Source: Gnetum montanum
Taxonomy: Eukaryota > Streptophyta > Gnetopsida > Gnetales > Gnetaceae
Direction of reading: 5' to 3'
Assembly: GCA_015680685.1 (NCBI GenBank)
Contig: MNCI01008582.1
Location: forward strand, 495,427-559,426
DNA length: 64,000 nt
In this document: positions 10,886-22,599 of the stretch, piece after piece
How positions within the stretch are numbered: the first letter of the stretch is position 1
Layout: the number at the start of each line of letters is the position of its first letter
Position numbers and translations under genes: made by a program
The notes under the pieces: generated by a model
Database searches by the model: none
Seen by the model: only the letters and a program-made list of their open reading frames with translations
What the model was told of the DNA's origin: nothing

Positions 10886-11249
10886 GGGGTCTGCCCAAGG
10901 GGTTGTTTCATTGGGGGCAAGGGCCCAAGTGCCAATTTCACCAAGGTCGCTAAGATCACCCATTAAAGGTGGTCCCTATTCTCCACGGGGTGGAGAACAA
11001 ACACTAAGGGAGGAGCTGCCGCCCCTTGCAAGTTGAGTTTCGATGGTGAGGGATGGTCCGTAACTGCCCATGTCAGAGATTTACAAGGGGGAGCTGTAGA
11101 GGAAGAAGCTTTTCTAGTCTCCCCAAATTCAAGCAAGGTTGGCTGTCCGCCAAGCCCTGTGTCCCATACCAAGAAGGCATAGTTGGAGATTGACATAGGG
11201 GTTCAAACAACCCTCAAGAAGTTTACAAGAAACACAAGGCAAGTAGGAC

Positions 11250-12050
11250 ATGAGAATCCTCTCGTGGAACTATAAGGAGTAGGGTACTTCCTACAAACGA
11301 AATACCCTCAAAGAAATGGTGCATAAGGAGAAATGTGATATCTACTTGCAAGAGACAAAACTCCAGTAGCAGGAGGGCCATTGGCTCAGATGGCTAGGCT
11401 GGCAGATGCAAATTGTTGCCTGTCAAGGGAAGGCAAGGGGTTTGGCCTCTCTTTCACATTGGCCTTCCAAAGTTGTCAATAGCTCCACATGCAGCATTAC
11501 GATTCTTTTCAAGGATATTGGAACCTAGCTCACAAATTTCTATGAAGCTCAACATTGGGAAGAGGGATTGTAAGAGTTAAACAAGATTGCTTCCCTGGTT
11601 CAGAATAGGCAGCAATTGATTCTTGTGGGGGATTTCAACCAACAGTTGTACATGTGAGAGCAATCAAACGATAGGGCACAAGATCCTTAAAGAGCTCAGA
11701 ATTTTTTGTAGTTTCTGGCCATGCACAATCTGGTTGACATGGACATCAAAGGCTGCCAATACACATGGAGTAATCAACAAAAGGGCAACGATTAGATTAT
11801 GACAAGGATAGATAGGGTCTGGATGAGTTCCCATATTCTCATGGCCCAGGGGGTGGAGGTGAATGGGGAGGAATGTATTGTGTCCAACCATCGTTCAATC
11901 ATGTGTTGTGTGGGGGAGATGGATTAGGGGAGGTCTACTCCTTTCCATTTTGAACACTATTGGCTCAACAAGCCATGGCGACATCCGTTGGTGGAGGGCA
12001 TTTGGGGCTCTTATTCACAAAGAGTGGAACCCCAAGATTTTCTTAAGTGG
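11250..12050 (+). pseudogene. LINE-C endonuclease domain
   Basis: It starts MRILSWNYKE (WNCRG changed to WNYKE). It has LQETKLQ, the intact Asp motif VGDFNQQL, TWSNQQKG, MTRIDRVW and VSNHRS in place of SDHRS. TAG and TGA stops interrupt the frame. The domain would nick target DNA to prime reverse transcription. Confidence 0.75.
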
Positions 12051-12399
12051 GGGTTGAGTCAGCTCAAGAGAGCTTTGAGGGCCCTGTGTGCGGAGGATAA
12101 ATTTTCTTTCAGGTTCACCAGAGGGAGTCTACACCACGGGCTTTCAGAGATCTAATCAGAGCAAGAGTTGGGTAAGGATTTGGGTAAGGCTGAGTGTGCG
12201 ATTTTGGATGAGCTTCATGCCTAGGATATGGAGGAAGAGGCATACTAGAGGCAACAAGGTCAGGCTCATTGGCTGAAAGAAGGAGACTGGAACATGCATT
12301 TTTTCTTTGCTGCCACTAACTCAATGAATCTATCCAAGAAAATCCACAGCTTAACTCTTCAGGGGTAGGAGGTGAATGATTGTCAGTAGATTTCTCAAA

Positions 12400-14080
12400 C
12401 CTTGCTAGAATATTGGTCTAGCATTTGGAGAAGAAAGCAAGTGAGCCCTCTCTCAATTTCCATTGATACTATATTAAACATGAAGGACAACCACCGCCTT
12501 TTAGCGCCTTTCTCTAGAATGGAGTTGGAAGAGGCTCTAGGATCTATGAAGCTAGGTAGAGCTCTAGGGCCTGATGACTGGCCAATGGAATTTTTCAAGG
12601 CTTTCATTGATATTCTGGGGACGAATATTCTAGATGCCTTCAACGCAATGCTGAGGTGGCAATAGATTCGCAAGGAAATCAATTGTTCCCACATTGTGCT
12701 TATTCCAAAATTTGCTAACCCCACAGACCCATCGCAATTTTGGCCTATAGGGGTGTGCAACTCCCTTCTTCGTCTTTTCACAAAAATGGTGGCGGCCAAG
12801 TTGGGGCCTCTTTATGTCAAGCCTAGTGGGGCCACAGCAAGTTGGTTTTATCAAGGGACGCTACATCCAAGATCAAATTTTGTTGGTGCCAGAGGTAATA
12901 CATTCCCTAAGGGTTACAAAGTATCTTGGTATGTGCCTTAAGCTTGACATTTCCAAAGCCTATGACACTATCTCTTGGGATTCCCTAAGGAAGGTCATGT
13001 TACAGAAAGGTTTTCACCTAGACTTTGTAAATTTCTGTATTCATATTCAATCCTCGAGGGTGTTCTCCTTGGATTTGGAGGGGAAGCTGTGGGGGTTTTC
13101 CTCCCTTGGTAGGGAGTTAAGACAAGGAGATCCGTTGTCACCTTACTTCTTTATCCTAGTTATGGACACTATGCAGGCATACTGTGAGATGGAACGGGTG
13201 AGAGGACTAGATATAGCCAATGTTAGGTGCTTGGTTGAACACTATGCGAATGACACCATTTTGTTTTCTGGGGCGGCAATTCCTCAAGCAATGGCAATCA
13301 ATAGAGCGCTACAGAGAATGGTTGGGGAGATTGGTCTAGAAATAAATAGGGGTAAGTCTGTTATTCATTTGCTTAACACTGAGGCTAGGCTTAAGGGGTT
13401 GATTATGCAGCAATTGGGGGTATTGCCTAGGTATGCTAGAGATTCTTACCTTGGATTGCCATTGTATGATTAGCACCGACAACAAACTTGGATTGGCCTG
13501 TTATAGTGGCTATAGAAATGGGTTGACCATTGGACATGCCAATTTCTTACTTGAGTGAGGAAGGCATTATTAGCAACATCAATTTTGTCTACGATGGCTA
13601 GATATGCAGCTTCAATGGCTAGACCCAAGAGCATTGGGGGGTTGGGGGTTAACAAATTCCAAGACATAATTGACATGGGATATCACAACTTGCTTAATAG
13701 ACTATTGAGGCCTGACCAAGATCATGCTCAATGGATCAATATTGTGGAGAACAAGTATCAATGGTGTACGTGTGGTTGATGTTGCAATCCGGAATGTCGG
13801 GCACCACCCCGCAGCAATTAATCAAGCATAAGTGTCTGGTGGTTTGAGGGTGGCGGGGGTTATGGAAAGGAAACTTGCCTAAGAAGATTAAGGCATTTAT
13901 GTGGCTGGTTAATCATTCAGCCATACCAATGAAGGTGGTTTTAACGCGCTGGGAGGTGAATGTGTCTGAGACATGTCTGCTTTGCATGTCAAATGTGGAG
14001 ACAATGCCCCACTTTATTACGCCTACCTATTTACTAACAATGTTATTAGAGCGGCGAATCTCTAGTAGGATTTGAAAATT
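12400..14080 (+). pseudogene. LINE-C reverse transcriptase and zf-RVT
   Basis: RT blocks run in order: LLAPFSRMELEEALGSMK, GPDDWPMEFFKAF, EINCSHIVLIPK, FWPIGVCNSLLRLF, QVGFIKGRYIQDQ, LKLDISKAYDTISW (motif A intact, about 12943), LRQGDPLSPYFF, and YANDT at 13243-13257 (motif C, Asp to Asn). One frameshift lies near 12805. The zf-RVT at 13860-14080 has LPKKIKAFMWLVNHSA and CLLC with a later degraded His/Cys part. No RNase H domain follows, although some plant L1 elements have one. Confidence 0.82.
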
Positions 14081-14855
14081 GATCGCAACTCCAGAGCAAT
14101 GACGAGCTTGTGGACCCTCTAGAAGGCCAAAAACCACCGCATCTTTCAGGCAAAACCATTACCGTTGCTGGTGTAGATTGTGGCTAAGGGGCTTAGATTG
14201 CGAAAAGAGGCACAAACTACTATGGGGGTGACTACAACCTTCAAGATACCTAGTGATTGGTACCATGACAACCCGATGTTGTGAGTCTAATGACATGGAT
14301 TGGGTGGACGAACCTGCTCCCCTTGCTCCAAGGGGAGCCGGATTTGGAAGATGAGGCATTTTTCACCACCTGAGTGGGAGACATTACTCAGTTCCAAGGG
14401 GCTTGGATTACAGTGATAGAGGAGTCAATTGCCAGGTTGATGGGGGTATAGGCAAGTGGAGAAGTGATCTCATCCAAGGGGCACAGACTTCAAGATGCGA
14501 AGGTGTTCTTTTCAAGGTTGGTCCCCAAGACGATGAGTGGCCAAGTCCTTAAGTCGGTGCTCTCAAAGCTTTCACGGAATGCAACGAAATTTGGTTGAGC
14601 GATATTTCATCCAATTTGGCAACGTTTGAAAACTCCAAGGCATGCATTATACTTTCATATGCTACATGTAGCTAAGCTGCGCCATCAATTTGCCACAGTT
14701 TTTTCTTGGATAAGCTATGGTGCTAGCATTGGGGGCAGCATTCAAGGTTGATCCTGGCACTTTGGCGAGCATCAAAGATGGGGGCTCCTCCATAGTCTAC
14801 GGGTACCCCAATCCGGGTTGTATATGGTCAACAATGCTCAAGATGTGCACCACCG

Positions 14856-14885
14856 GTGGTTGTGGATTTGACTAGTGATTCGGAA
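14856..14885 (+). other. SUMO-interaction-like motif in LINE-C
   Basis: The codons read VVVDLTSDSE, a hydrophobic V-V-D-L-T core followed by Ser/Asp/Glu, the classic layout of a SUMO-interaction motif. It lies in the spacer between zf-RVT and the coiled coil. LINE-F has a degenerate counterpart (PLLDPPSD) at the matching place. Function is inference from a short motif. Confidence 0.35.
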
Positions 14886-14929
14886 GGGCTTGAGGCTAGT
14901 TCAGAGGCTAGTTCTAAGTCACCATATGA

Positions 14930-15633
14930 GCTGGAAGAATTGAGCTGCCAAGGCTTTTCGCAGGAGGTGCATGCCCCTCCCCCGTAGGGGTTGACTAGGG
15001 GGAGGGGTCCGAGGACCACACAGGAGATAGGTTGGGGGAGAGGGGTTGGGGGAAGTTGAGGTTTCAAGGTCCCCCAGGCTGGAGGCAAGGCTAGCCAAGG
15101 CCATTGAGGAGGTGGTGAATCAAGCATGGGAAGAGGAGAGGGCTTTGTGGAGGAGCAGATGGGTAACGTGGAAAGAAGAATTTCAGCGGCAGTTGGAGGC
15201 GATCGAACACCAGCCTAAGGGCTCAGCTCCAAGAGGAAGCAAGGACCCACGAGTTACAGGAGAAGGAAGAGGAGGAGCATAGGGTGCGAGAGGAAGAGGA
15301 GGCTACCCAGATGCAACAACACCTGGACTGCACCCACACGCAGAGTGCTAGGTCCTGGCTACGATAGGGGAGGTGCTTGTATGTCATCATGGACATAGGG
15401 CAAAATAAGTCATGGTATGTGTTATGCATATAGATTCGACACAAGGGGGGCAAGCTGCATCCAAATGGGATGGGCAATGAGGAGGAATGTGTAAGGAAGG
15501 AGGAGGCCTTCAAAACCTTTCCGAAGGTGGCGGCTTTTGTGGACTCAAAGAGACACCGTGCGGTTCTCTCGACGTTGTTCACTATCAAGAGAGGGTTATC
15601 TATGCTTGCATACACCTTCATGTTCATTTATAG
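14930..15633 (+). pseudogene. LINE-C coiled coil and C-terminal H/C-motif domain
   Basis: The coil includes RLEARLAKAIEEVVNQAWEE and KEEFQRQLEAIEHQ. The terminal domain then shows CLYVIMDIGQN, GGKLHPNG, VRKEEAFKTF and AAFVDSKRHRAVLS. A one-base shift near 15576 brings back HYQERVI and Y-A-C at the positions of the conserved H-x6-C-x-C. The shifted frame ends at TAG 15631-15633. The first Cys is Tyr here. Confidence 0.65.
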
Positions 15634-16162
15634 GGTGTAGGTCACTTGGCCCTGTTTTTTGTTCCATCACTACAAGGTTTATTTTCAGTTGGACAAGGGT
15701 TGGTCAACTATTAGTATTGGAAATCATTTTTCAACCTGACACTCTGAATTTTTTAGAGTGTCCAAAGGTGGGGAGCTTTCACAAAATAGGGGGTATTCAA
15801 GAAGTTTGGAAGGGAATGCCCCTTCTTTTTTGTGCTAGGGGGTTTTTTACCCCCCATTTTTTGTGAGGGGGGTAATGATTGGCAGTTGGGGGTTTGCTAC
15901 CCTTGTTTTTGGGATTTTAAGGTGGGGACGAGGGGTGTTGTGGGAATGGGGGTTGGTATTGCCCCGTTGGGGTCTAATGTATGTAAACAAGTTGTAATCT
16001 TTCACTGTTAATAACATGACCTAAACTTTTCTCAAAAAAATATTTCATAATGCAACTATCAACAACTTTGAATGGAAACAAGGGAGAGTTAGCATGGCCA
16101 TTAGTTACTACATTATCTCAATATTCATTAGGAGCTGAAGTTCTATGGATAAGAAGATTGGA

Positions 16163-16256
16163 TGATTACTTGGTCTATTTTGTCTGAACTCAGGTTTTGG
16201 GAATGCAAATGATTACTTGGTTTGTTTTGTCTGAACTCAGGTTTTGGGAATGCAAA
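16163..16256 (+). repeat. 47-bp tandem duplication
   Basis: Two units, 16163-16209 and 16210-16256, begin TGATTACTTGG and end GGGAATGCAAA and differ at about two bases. They lie in the short unique stretch between the facing 3' ends of LINE-C and LINE-D. Confidence 0.9.
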
Positions 16257-16308
16257 AAGAAGAAACAACACATATTCCTTTCTTTTACATTGTTGCAACA
16301 AAGAATGT

Positions 16309-17335
16309 CTTTTCTTTTTTTTTCGAAAAAATCAAGTGTTATATTAACAAAAGCAACTATACAAAGGCCAGAAAGCTCCAAATTGGCCAAGTTCCGCCAA
16401 CCACCCACACAAACAAAATTGGATGGAGGCCATCCCAACAAAACCAATTGTATGGCAATACAAAAAAGCACACAAAAACTGACCTAACCCACATCTAACA
16501 AAAGGGGACTGCATAGAACAACACTAGAACAACTAGCCTAGAACCAAAACACAGCAAGGGGCCCCGCACCCAAAGACTGGACCTTTAAAGACAAGTGGGG
16601 GAGCCCCAAGCACTCACAGCAATGCCTCACCTCCTCATGGATTATGTCCAAAATATGTCTATGATGCTCAAAATCCACAAAGTGCACCACCTCTTGAAAA
16701 GACTTGAATTGCTCAGCTTTCCTCCATCTTTCCTCCTATGTGCTCATGCAAAATGTCTAATGTGGCATCACAGGTCATGCCAAGAAACGAAGCACCCAAT
16801 GTTCATAATCACATAGGGGCATCGCCCTTGGTCTAGCCAATCTTTGGTTCTTTTCTCATGGGTCTGATCCAGTTGTTGCTTGATCTTGGCCTCCTCTTGC
16901 TCCTCACACACACAATGCCCTTATTTCTCTTATTCTCGAAGTTCCTGCAGGCAAGCCTCCTCTTAGAGTTCTGCCCATAGAAATGCCCGCAACTCCCATT
17001 CCAGGGCTTCCCTGGCCATCGCCTCAACCAGATCTCACCTATGCCACTCCTCCTACTCCTATTGTTGCCACTGACACTCGTCCTCCTCCCTCTAGCGCAA
17101 GAATTCCATCTCGCATGTGGCTAGCTCCACATGCCATCTCTCCCATTCCTCCAATCTAGCCTAGTTGGCCGCCACCTCCACCTCTTCCTTGAAAGAGGCC
17201 CTCAACCATGCTGCTTCCTCCAATTGGCTTCGAAGCTCCACTTCGAATCATCCCACCACCTCTGCCAACTGGCCCCTTTCGCTTGGTGCACACTCGGTGT
17301 CACCGCAAGGGCTCCCGTATTAGCAGGATCCCATC
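16309..17335 (-). mobile_element. LINE-D: 5'-truncated LINE with target duplication
   Basis: This minus-strand insertion contains only the coiled coil (about 17330-16880), the terminal domain (16880-16580), the 3' UTR and an A tail (T run near 16313-16322). It is flanked by GTTGCAACAAAGAATGT (16292-16308) and GTTGCAACACAGAATGT (17336-17352), a 17-base target duplication with one mismatch. That makes it an independent target-primed insertion and fixes both ends. Confidence 0.88.
16580..16880 (-). pseudogene. LINE-D C-terminal H/C-motif domain
   Basis: The minus strand reads QQLDQTHEKRTKDWLDQGRCPYVIMNIG. After a broken middle it continues RKAEQFKSFQEVVHFVDFEHHRHILDIIH, then EEVRHC, C-E-C and LGLPH. 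The LD-x2-H-x6-C-x-C-x2-LP spacing is exact. This is the best-kept second half of the domain in the window. Confidence 0.7.
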
Positions 17336-17413
17336 GTTGCAACACAGAATGTTTGTTTGTGTCTCACACCAATGATTATAGTAGACATTTTCACAATTCA
17401 AATCAGGTGATAG

Positions 17414-17912
17414 TGTCATGTCCCCATTCTCAAATGGAGTCATTTCATGATAAAGATAGTGTCACTTCATAACAAGTGATGTAATTATTGTAATAAAACT
17501 TGAAAAGGTAAAGTGTAATTAGACCCGAAAGGGCACGTTGTAATAACAAGCATGTCTCATGAGATGACCTTTGGAAGTTTGACCTAAGGAATTTATACTC
17601 AGGAATTAGAGGTCATGCTAGCATGGACTTTTGAAGCCAGTAAAGGCAAGTAACGAATGCCAAGTGAAGTAGGACAAGAAGGTAACTGACCATTCCTTTT
17701 GGTCGGGTATAGGTATAACCATAATGACAGTGTTGGATTGCCTCTAAGAGATAGATGCTAAATGAAGACAAACCCAAATAACCTTCAGAGCATGACCTAG
17801 ATACACTATTTCCACATTAATAAAGTTTCTTTTTATTTCCTTCTCCATTTTCCCTATTGCATTCTTTACGCATAATGTAGAATGTTATGTATATTTGACA
17901 TTTGTCATGACA
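17414..17912 (+). repeat. Solo-LTR candidate (about 499 bp)
   Basis: The block starts TGTCATGTCCCC and ends TTGTCATGACA, giving 7-base inverted ends TGTCATG/CATGACA. It contains AATAAA followed by a T-rich stretch, as expected of R-U5. Flanking pentamers GATAG and TACAG match at only three of five positions, so the duplication is decayed or the call is wrong. No internal retroelement sequence adjoins it. Confidence 0.45.
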
Positions 17913-20015
17913 TACAGGAAAGAAATGTCACAAACAGAAATAAAAACAATGCTTTCCTCCATCCTGCGACATTCTATGATTTGAATTTTTCATCTTTTAA
18001 AGAATCTGAGGGCAAAGAAATGATAAAATAAGCAACTATCATGTTCTAAGATAAAACATCTTTTCTTTTCCTTATCAACTTGCCTAAAGAACATCACATA
18101 GAGCTTACAAGTTGCATGACACTTGAAACCCTAATCAGGATAAAACTGACATCAAAATTCTGGCTTATTTCCCTCTGATTTTTTTCTTCACAATAGAACA
18201 CAGGACAGATATTTTTTAAGTGGTTATTGTTGATGGAATGAAATACAGACAACAGCAGGGAAAAACAGCACTGTCTCTGACTACGCATCAGCATAATCAA
18301 GGAACTATATTATAATTTTGAGCAAACAAATAGGTAAATACCATCTACTCATACACCAATGAAAAGGACAGCAACAAATAAAATCTGAAATATACCAAGC
18401 TTGACCACCATGATAGATTGATATGGTGCCAAACTTTTGCAATCTTCAAAATTGAAATTTCCAGCCTCTCATGTTTTCACATTAAAAGAAATGTAGGCTT
18501 GGATAAAGAACCATTTAACAATGGATTGGGACTTGACAACTCTCTCAAAAATGCCCAAAAATAACAAAGAAAATGCTCAACAAAATAAAGTGTATGCTCT
18601 CTCACTTTCCATCATGCAAAAGATGTAACCAGTCATCAATATCCATAATTTCTTTTTATTTTAATTTGTACTCAATGAACCTTTTGGTCATCCAATTATT
18701 ACAAACTAAGTACCTCAAACCCTATAACATCTTGTAGTCCAATGCAGCCCAATGCAAGAGACCATACAAACTTGTAGTACCAAGTACACATGATAAGCAA
18801 AAACCAACTCATGAGTCTAATGACTTTATACCTAAAAAAACAAATTCATTACTTACAAAAGAATCCATGCATGACCTACAAAAGAAATCCATGACACATA
18901 ACTTAGAAAGGAATCCACATGTTGACAAAAGAAAATCCTCAACTTGGCCAAGCCAGAAACAACAAACAATCATTAAAATGCAACACACCTTTATAATTGG
19001 GTTGATTCAACTGGGAAAGGAAAACAGACTTCAAGCTTGGATTGATGTTTGGCCAGCAGCCCCAAAAAAATCAAGACAAAACAATGCAACAAATCAGCCA
19101 CCAAAGTCCCAACAATACGTTACCAATCATAGCAAAGTTTAGTCCCAAGAAAACTGCCCAGTAATAGTGAAAGAACAACCTCACACTTCTCTCTCTCCCT
19201 CTTCCTTTCTCCTCAAACTAGCATGGTCACCCCACTTGGCAAAAAGGTAAAAACCAGAGAAAACCCCACATTATCTCTATAATGAAGGAAACCCCATGGC
19301 TTGGGCAGAGACTTGTTCGAAAAAGTTTCTACAATAGGAAAAGACTAGACAACCCATCATCCAAATATCTCTTTTATTTATTCATGACATGATGACTACT
19401 TAACTTGGACAAGCAAAGTCATGAGTGAGTAGAAGTGTGTAAAGTGACAACAACCAACAAAGCCTCAAGTCCCTATTAAATAAGTCATTATTTATCATTT
19501 CTCAGTCATTAATATGAAGTAAACAATATAAATATTTAAAAAGCATGTCATTATGAGCATGTCCAAAAAGTAATGTCAAGCACACACCTCCATCCTATTT
19601 ACTTTCTCTCTGACTTTTCACTATGGCCCCTACTTTTAAATTTTTAACTTTATAAAGTTAAGAGGGTTTCTAATTTGTTTTTTGCCATTTGTCTATTTTT
19701 TGCAATGTATATATTTTGGCTAGTAAAAGAGATTGATATTAAACTTTTTATATATCTAATATTTTACCAATGTTGAGCCAGTAGTAAAACAAGAATAAAC
19801 ATGTCATAGTTACATAAGTAAAAATTAATATTTTAATTGAACCAAAGAACATATGAGCCCACAAGGTACTCTTTAAAGTTGATAATATGAGCCCACAAGA
19901 AATTAATCTATCATGGTGGTCATTTTATTAATTAAATTATTCAATAAATTAAGAATTCTAACAAAACACCAAAATAAATAACAGTCTAGTTTAGTACAAA
20001 CATCCTGATGAATAG
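17913..20015. other. AT-rich intron-like sequence
   Basis: No exon-like reading frame, LINE or LTR motif was recognised. It lies within the presumed last intron of the minus-strand methyltransferase gene. Confidence 0.5.
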
Positions 20016-21085
20016 GTGCAGGTGTCTAGGAAAGAGAGGCAAGCATTAGATCACCATTCAATCGTTTACCAGGTGGGGCGTGCACCACGGCAGACAGTGT
20101 CCCCCGTCTATTTTGAACAATCGTGGCAACCGAAACCTTGGCTCAGGCAATTAGTGGCAGTGATTTGGGCCGATTCTCCTTCGCAGGTTGAACCACGGGA
20201 TTTCCTTAACAAGGGCCTCAGCCGCCTTAAGAAAGCCATTCACTCTATAAGAACTGAGGAGAAATATTCCTTCAGAACTAACAGAACGGCACTGCTCAAA
20301 CAACTTGCAAAGCTCTAAGCTCTGCAGGGAACAGGGGAGTGGGTGGAAGATGTTGAACAAGTGATACTCAAAGAATTACAGCACCTCTCTAAAGAAGATG
20401 AAATTTACTAGAAACAATGGCTGTAGAATAAGTTGCTAAAGGAAGGAAACAGGAATACAAGGTTCTTTTTCACTACTACAAAGTCCAATTGACAGACCAA
20501 AAGTACCAAGCTGATGCAGGAAGGAACCACTCGGGTTGAGGCCTAGGAGATTGCACAGGTGATGCATAAATATTGGGCCAATATATGGGGCAAGAAAAGC
20601 ATCCTTCCACTATCTATCCCTGTGCCATCAGTGATTGGTGTGGTGGAGAACAGTAGACTGCTGGAGCCTTTTACTTGGATGGAATTGGATGAAGCACTAG
20701 ATTCCATGAAGTCGGACAGGGCCCCTAGCCTTAATGGTTGGCCAGTAGAATTCTTTAGGGCTTTTGCTCTCATGGGGAGAAATCTCTTGGATACTTTCAA
20801 CTTGATGCTTCAATGGCAACAAGTTCACCATAAAATTAATTGCTCCAGGATTGTTCTTGTCTTTAAAATGCCCAATCCTACAGATCCCTCTCAGTTTCGT
20901 CCAAATGGAGTCTGCAACACCTTGATCTGCCTGCTTACTAAGATGCTAGTTCACCAATTAGCATCGTTGATGCCACATTTGGCGGGAAACCATCAAACCG
21001 GGTTCATTAAGGGTCGCTTCCTCCAAGACCAAATTATTCTGATGCAAGAGATCATCAATTCGCTGTAGAACGTCAGGTACCCAGG
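20016..21085 (+). mobile_element. LINE-G: ORF2 fragment (endonuclease end to mid RT)
   Basis: The piece begins in the decayed SDHRS region of the endonuclease (ALDHHSIV). It continues FEQSWQPKPWLRQLV, PRDFLNKGLSRLKKAI, LLEPFTWMELDEALDSMKSD, INCSRIVLVFKM, FRPNGVCNTL and HQTGFIKGRFLQDQIILMQEI, and stops just before RT motif A. Both ends are cut. It lies about 240 bases from a host exon (21326-21444) and in the opposite orientation. Confidence 0.85.
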
Positions 21086-21325
21086 TATGCTATTCACATG
21101 CACTTCAAATAGTCTTTCATTTTGAAGGGTTCATTACCTTTTGAGACAAGCCAAAAACTTATTTTTAGAGTGAAAAGGAATTAAGGCATAATAAATCCTA
21201 AAATGAATTTTACCTACCTTAATATTTAAATTCAAAAATATTTATATAATTAAAAAAGAAAATGTTTAGTTAAATTTCAAACTATTTGAAGCAACCATAA
21301 ACAAATACTTGAAAACATTGCACAC

Positions 21326-21444
21326 CCCATCCAGTTTCTTTACTTGCATCTCGACATTCTACATGAAAATGTTCAAGATGACCTCTCATATGCCCAACTG
21401 TTTCAACTTGTTTCTTTGCTAATTCTGGACTAATCTCCACAGAT
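21326..21444 (-). CDS. Methyltransferase gene exon 5 (SVEIS block)
   Basis: The exon lies between TTTTCAG and GTGTGC and encodes SVEISPELAKKQVETVG, then HMRGHLEHFHVECRDASKETGW. SVEIS is the second strand of the SAM-binding fold in the DUF185/MidA family, and ECRDA is the following conserved strand. The length is 119 nt. It takes up phase 2 from exon 4 (codon AT+A) and ends in phase 1. The next expected block (PCWVIMLEV-type in plant homologues) was not found downstream, so the following intron exceeds the remaining 21 kb or the gene is broken. Confidence 0.85.
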
Positions 21445-22090
21445 CTGAAAACCAGAACAAATAAACTCTAGAATCAATTATGCTTCAAAAAATTTGACGC
21501 AAATCAATAAGAATCCAAAATATGCTATTTTCTATTGTATACATTCATTTTACAAATCTCGAACCATTATGAAATATTTTAAAATAAAAATCTGACCGCA
21601 TGTGAAACGTAGCATCCAGCCTAGTTCCATTTGTGCACTATACTCTAAAAACGCATGCTGACTCTTTCGCTAATTAGTTGATACATTGGCCACATAAACA
21701 ATGAAATCAATTTGCAAACAAAATGTCAAAAATTCTTTAAAAGGTTGTAAACACAGTGGTAAAACAAATTAGAGAAGATCCTTTAGGTAGTAGCCTTCTT
21801 TTGTACATGTAACCTTGACATGCAAATCAAGATATTTGAACTTGTGACTTGTTTTAGAAGCTCAAAGTTTACTTGTGTTTTATAAGTTTAATGTGAAAGT
21901 TTTAGAAGTCACCCTTGTCTATCTTCCTAATTTCAAAATACTGAAAATTAGATAAAAACATTTCATTGATGATTGGATAAGTTCAAGTGTGAGACCATCT
22001 TAGAAAAATATGTCGAGATTTATGAGAGCATTATACGTATTTATGTTATTTTCTCAAATATTTTAATGCAATGAATACTTCAATGGTTAT

Positions 22091-22130
22091 TTTATGATAA
22101 ATTTCAAGGTTTTATGATAAATTTCAAGGT
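22091..22130 (+). repeat. 20-bp perfect tandem duplication
   Basis: The unit TTTATGATAAATTTCAAGGT occurs twice with no mismatch, in intronic sequence. Confidence 0.9.
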
Positions 22131-22234
22131 GCTCCAATGAAGATGAAAATGAGATGTTATTATATTTGTATAAAACCAAAAGAATCTGTCTAACCAATCA
22201 ATTTGTACAGAATAGATCAGTCAGTGTTTGGAGG

Positions 22235-22397
22235 CCATTATTTAGAGTGATGTTAAGGTATTTGTTTCTCAAGTTGTCAGATGTAGGTTCAAGCCTAGGT
22301 GCAGCCACTTGAAAAAAGGTTAGGCTTTCGCTCAACCCTCCCAAGACCTTGCCTTGGCAAGATGAGCATTGAGCCTCCAGGTGATGACACTTTTTTA
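22235..22397 (+). repeat. tRNA-headed SINE candidate, copy 2
   Basis: The A-box-like TGTTAAGGTATTTG (about 22251) and a canonical-looking B-box GGTTCAAGCC (22286-22295) are 35 bases apart, as in tRNA promoters. The body shares GTTAGGCT, CGCTCAACCCTCCCAAG, ACCTTGC and GATGAGCA with the copy at 4690-4845. It lies in the intron between exons 4 and 5 of the methyltransferase gene. Confidence 0.5.
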
Positions 22398-22599
22398 CAT
22401 TTGTATCAATGTTTCCAGTCTAAATCAAATGTGTTTAATAACTATGTAATTCTAACATATCCTTGGGCCCTTGCTCTAATGCCTGTAGGGAAACCGATCT
22501 TTATCCAAATATATTAGAAACATCCTCAATTTTATTGAGTAAATGTTGTATAAATCAGCCAAAAGAGTAGGCCACAACAAACACGACAAGGCGGCAAAT

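Larger units (their letters stand above)
10600..16036 (+). mobile_element. LINE-C: most complete LINE copy, with A tail
   Basis: This copy shows the family plan best. It has the ORF1 end (10630-10885), ORF2 endonuclease (11250-12030), linker, RT (12400-13480), RT tail, zf-RVT (13860-14080), a spacer of about 800 bases with an SIM-like motif (14856-14885), coiled coil (about 14930-15330), the terminal domain to about 15633, and a GT-rich 3' UTR ending AACTTTTCTC plus seven A at 16036. Its 5' end is fused to the 3' part of LINE-B. It is inactive: SDHRS became SNHRS, YADDT became YANDT (13243), and there are many stops and several frameshifts. Confidence 0.88.
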
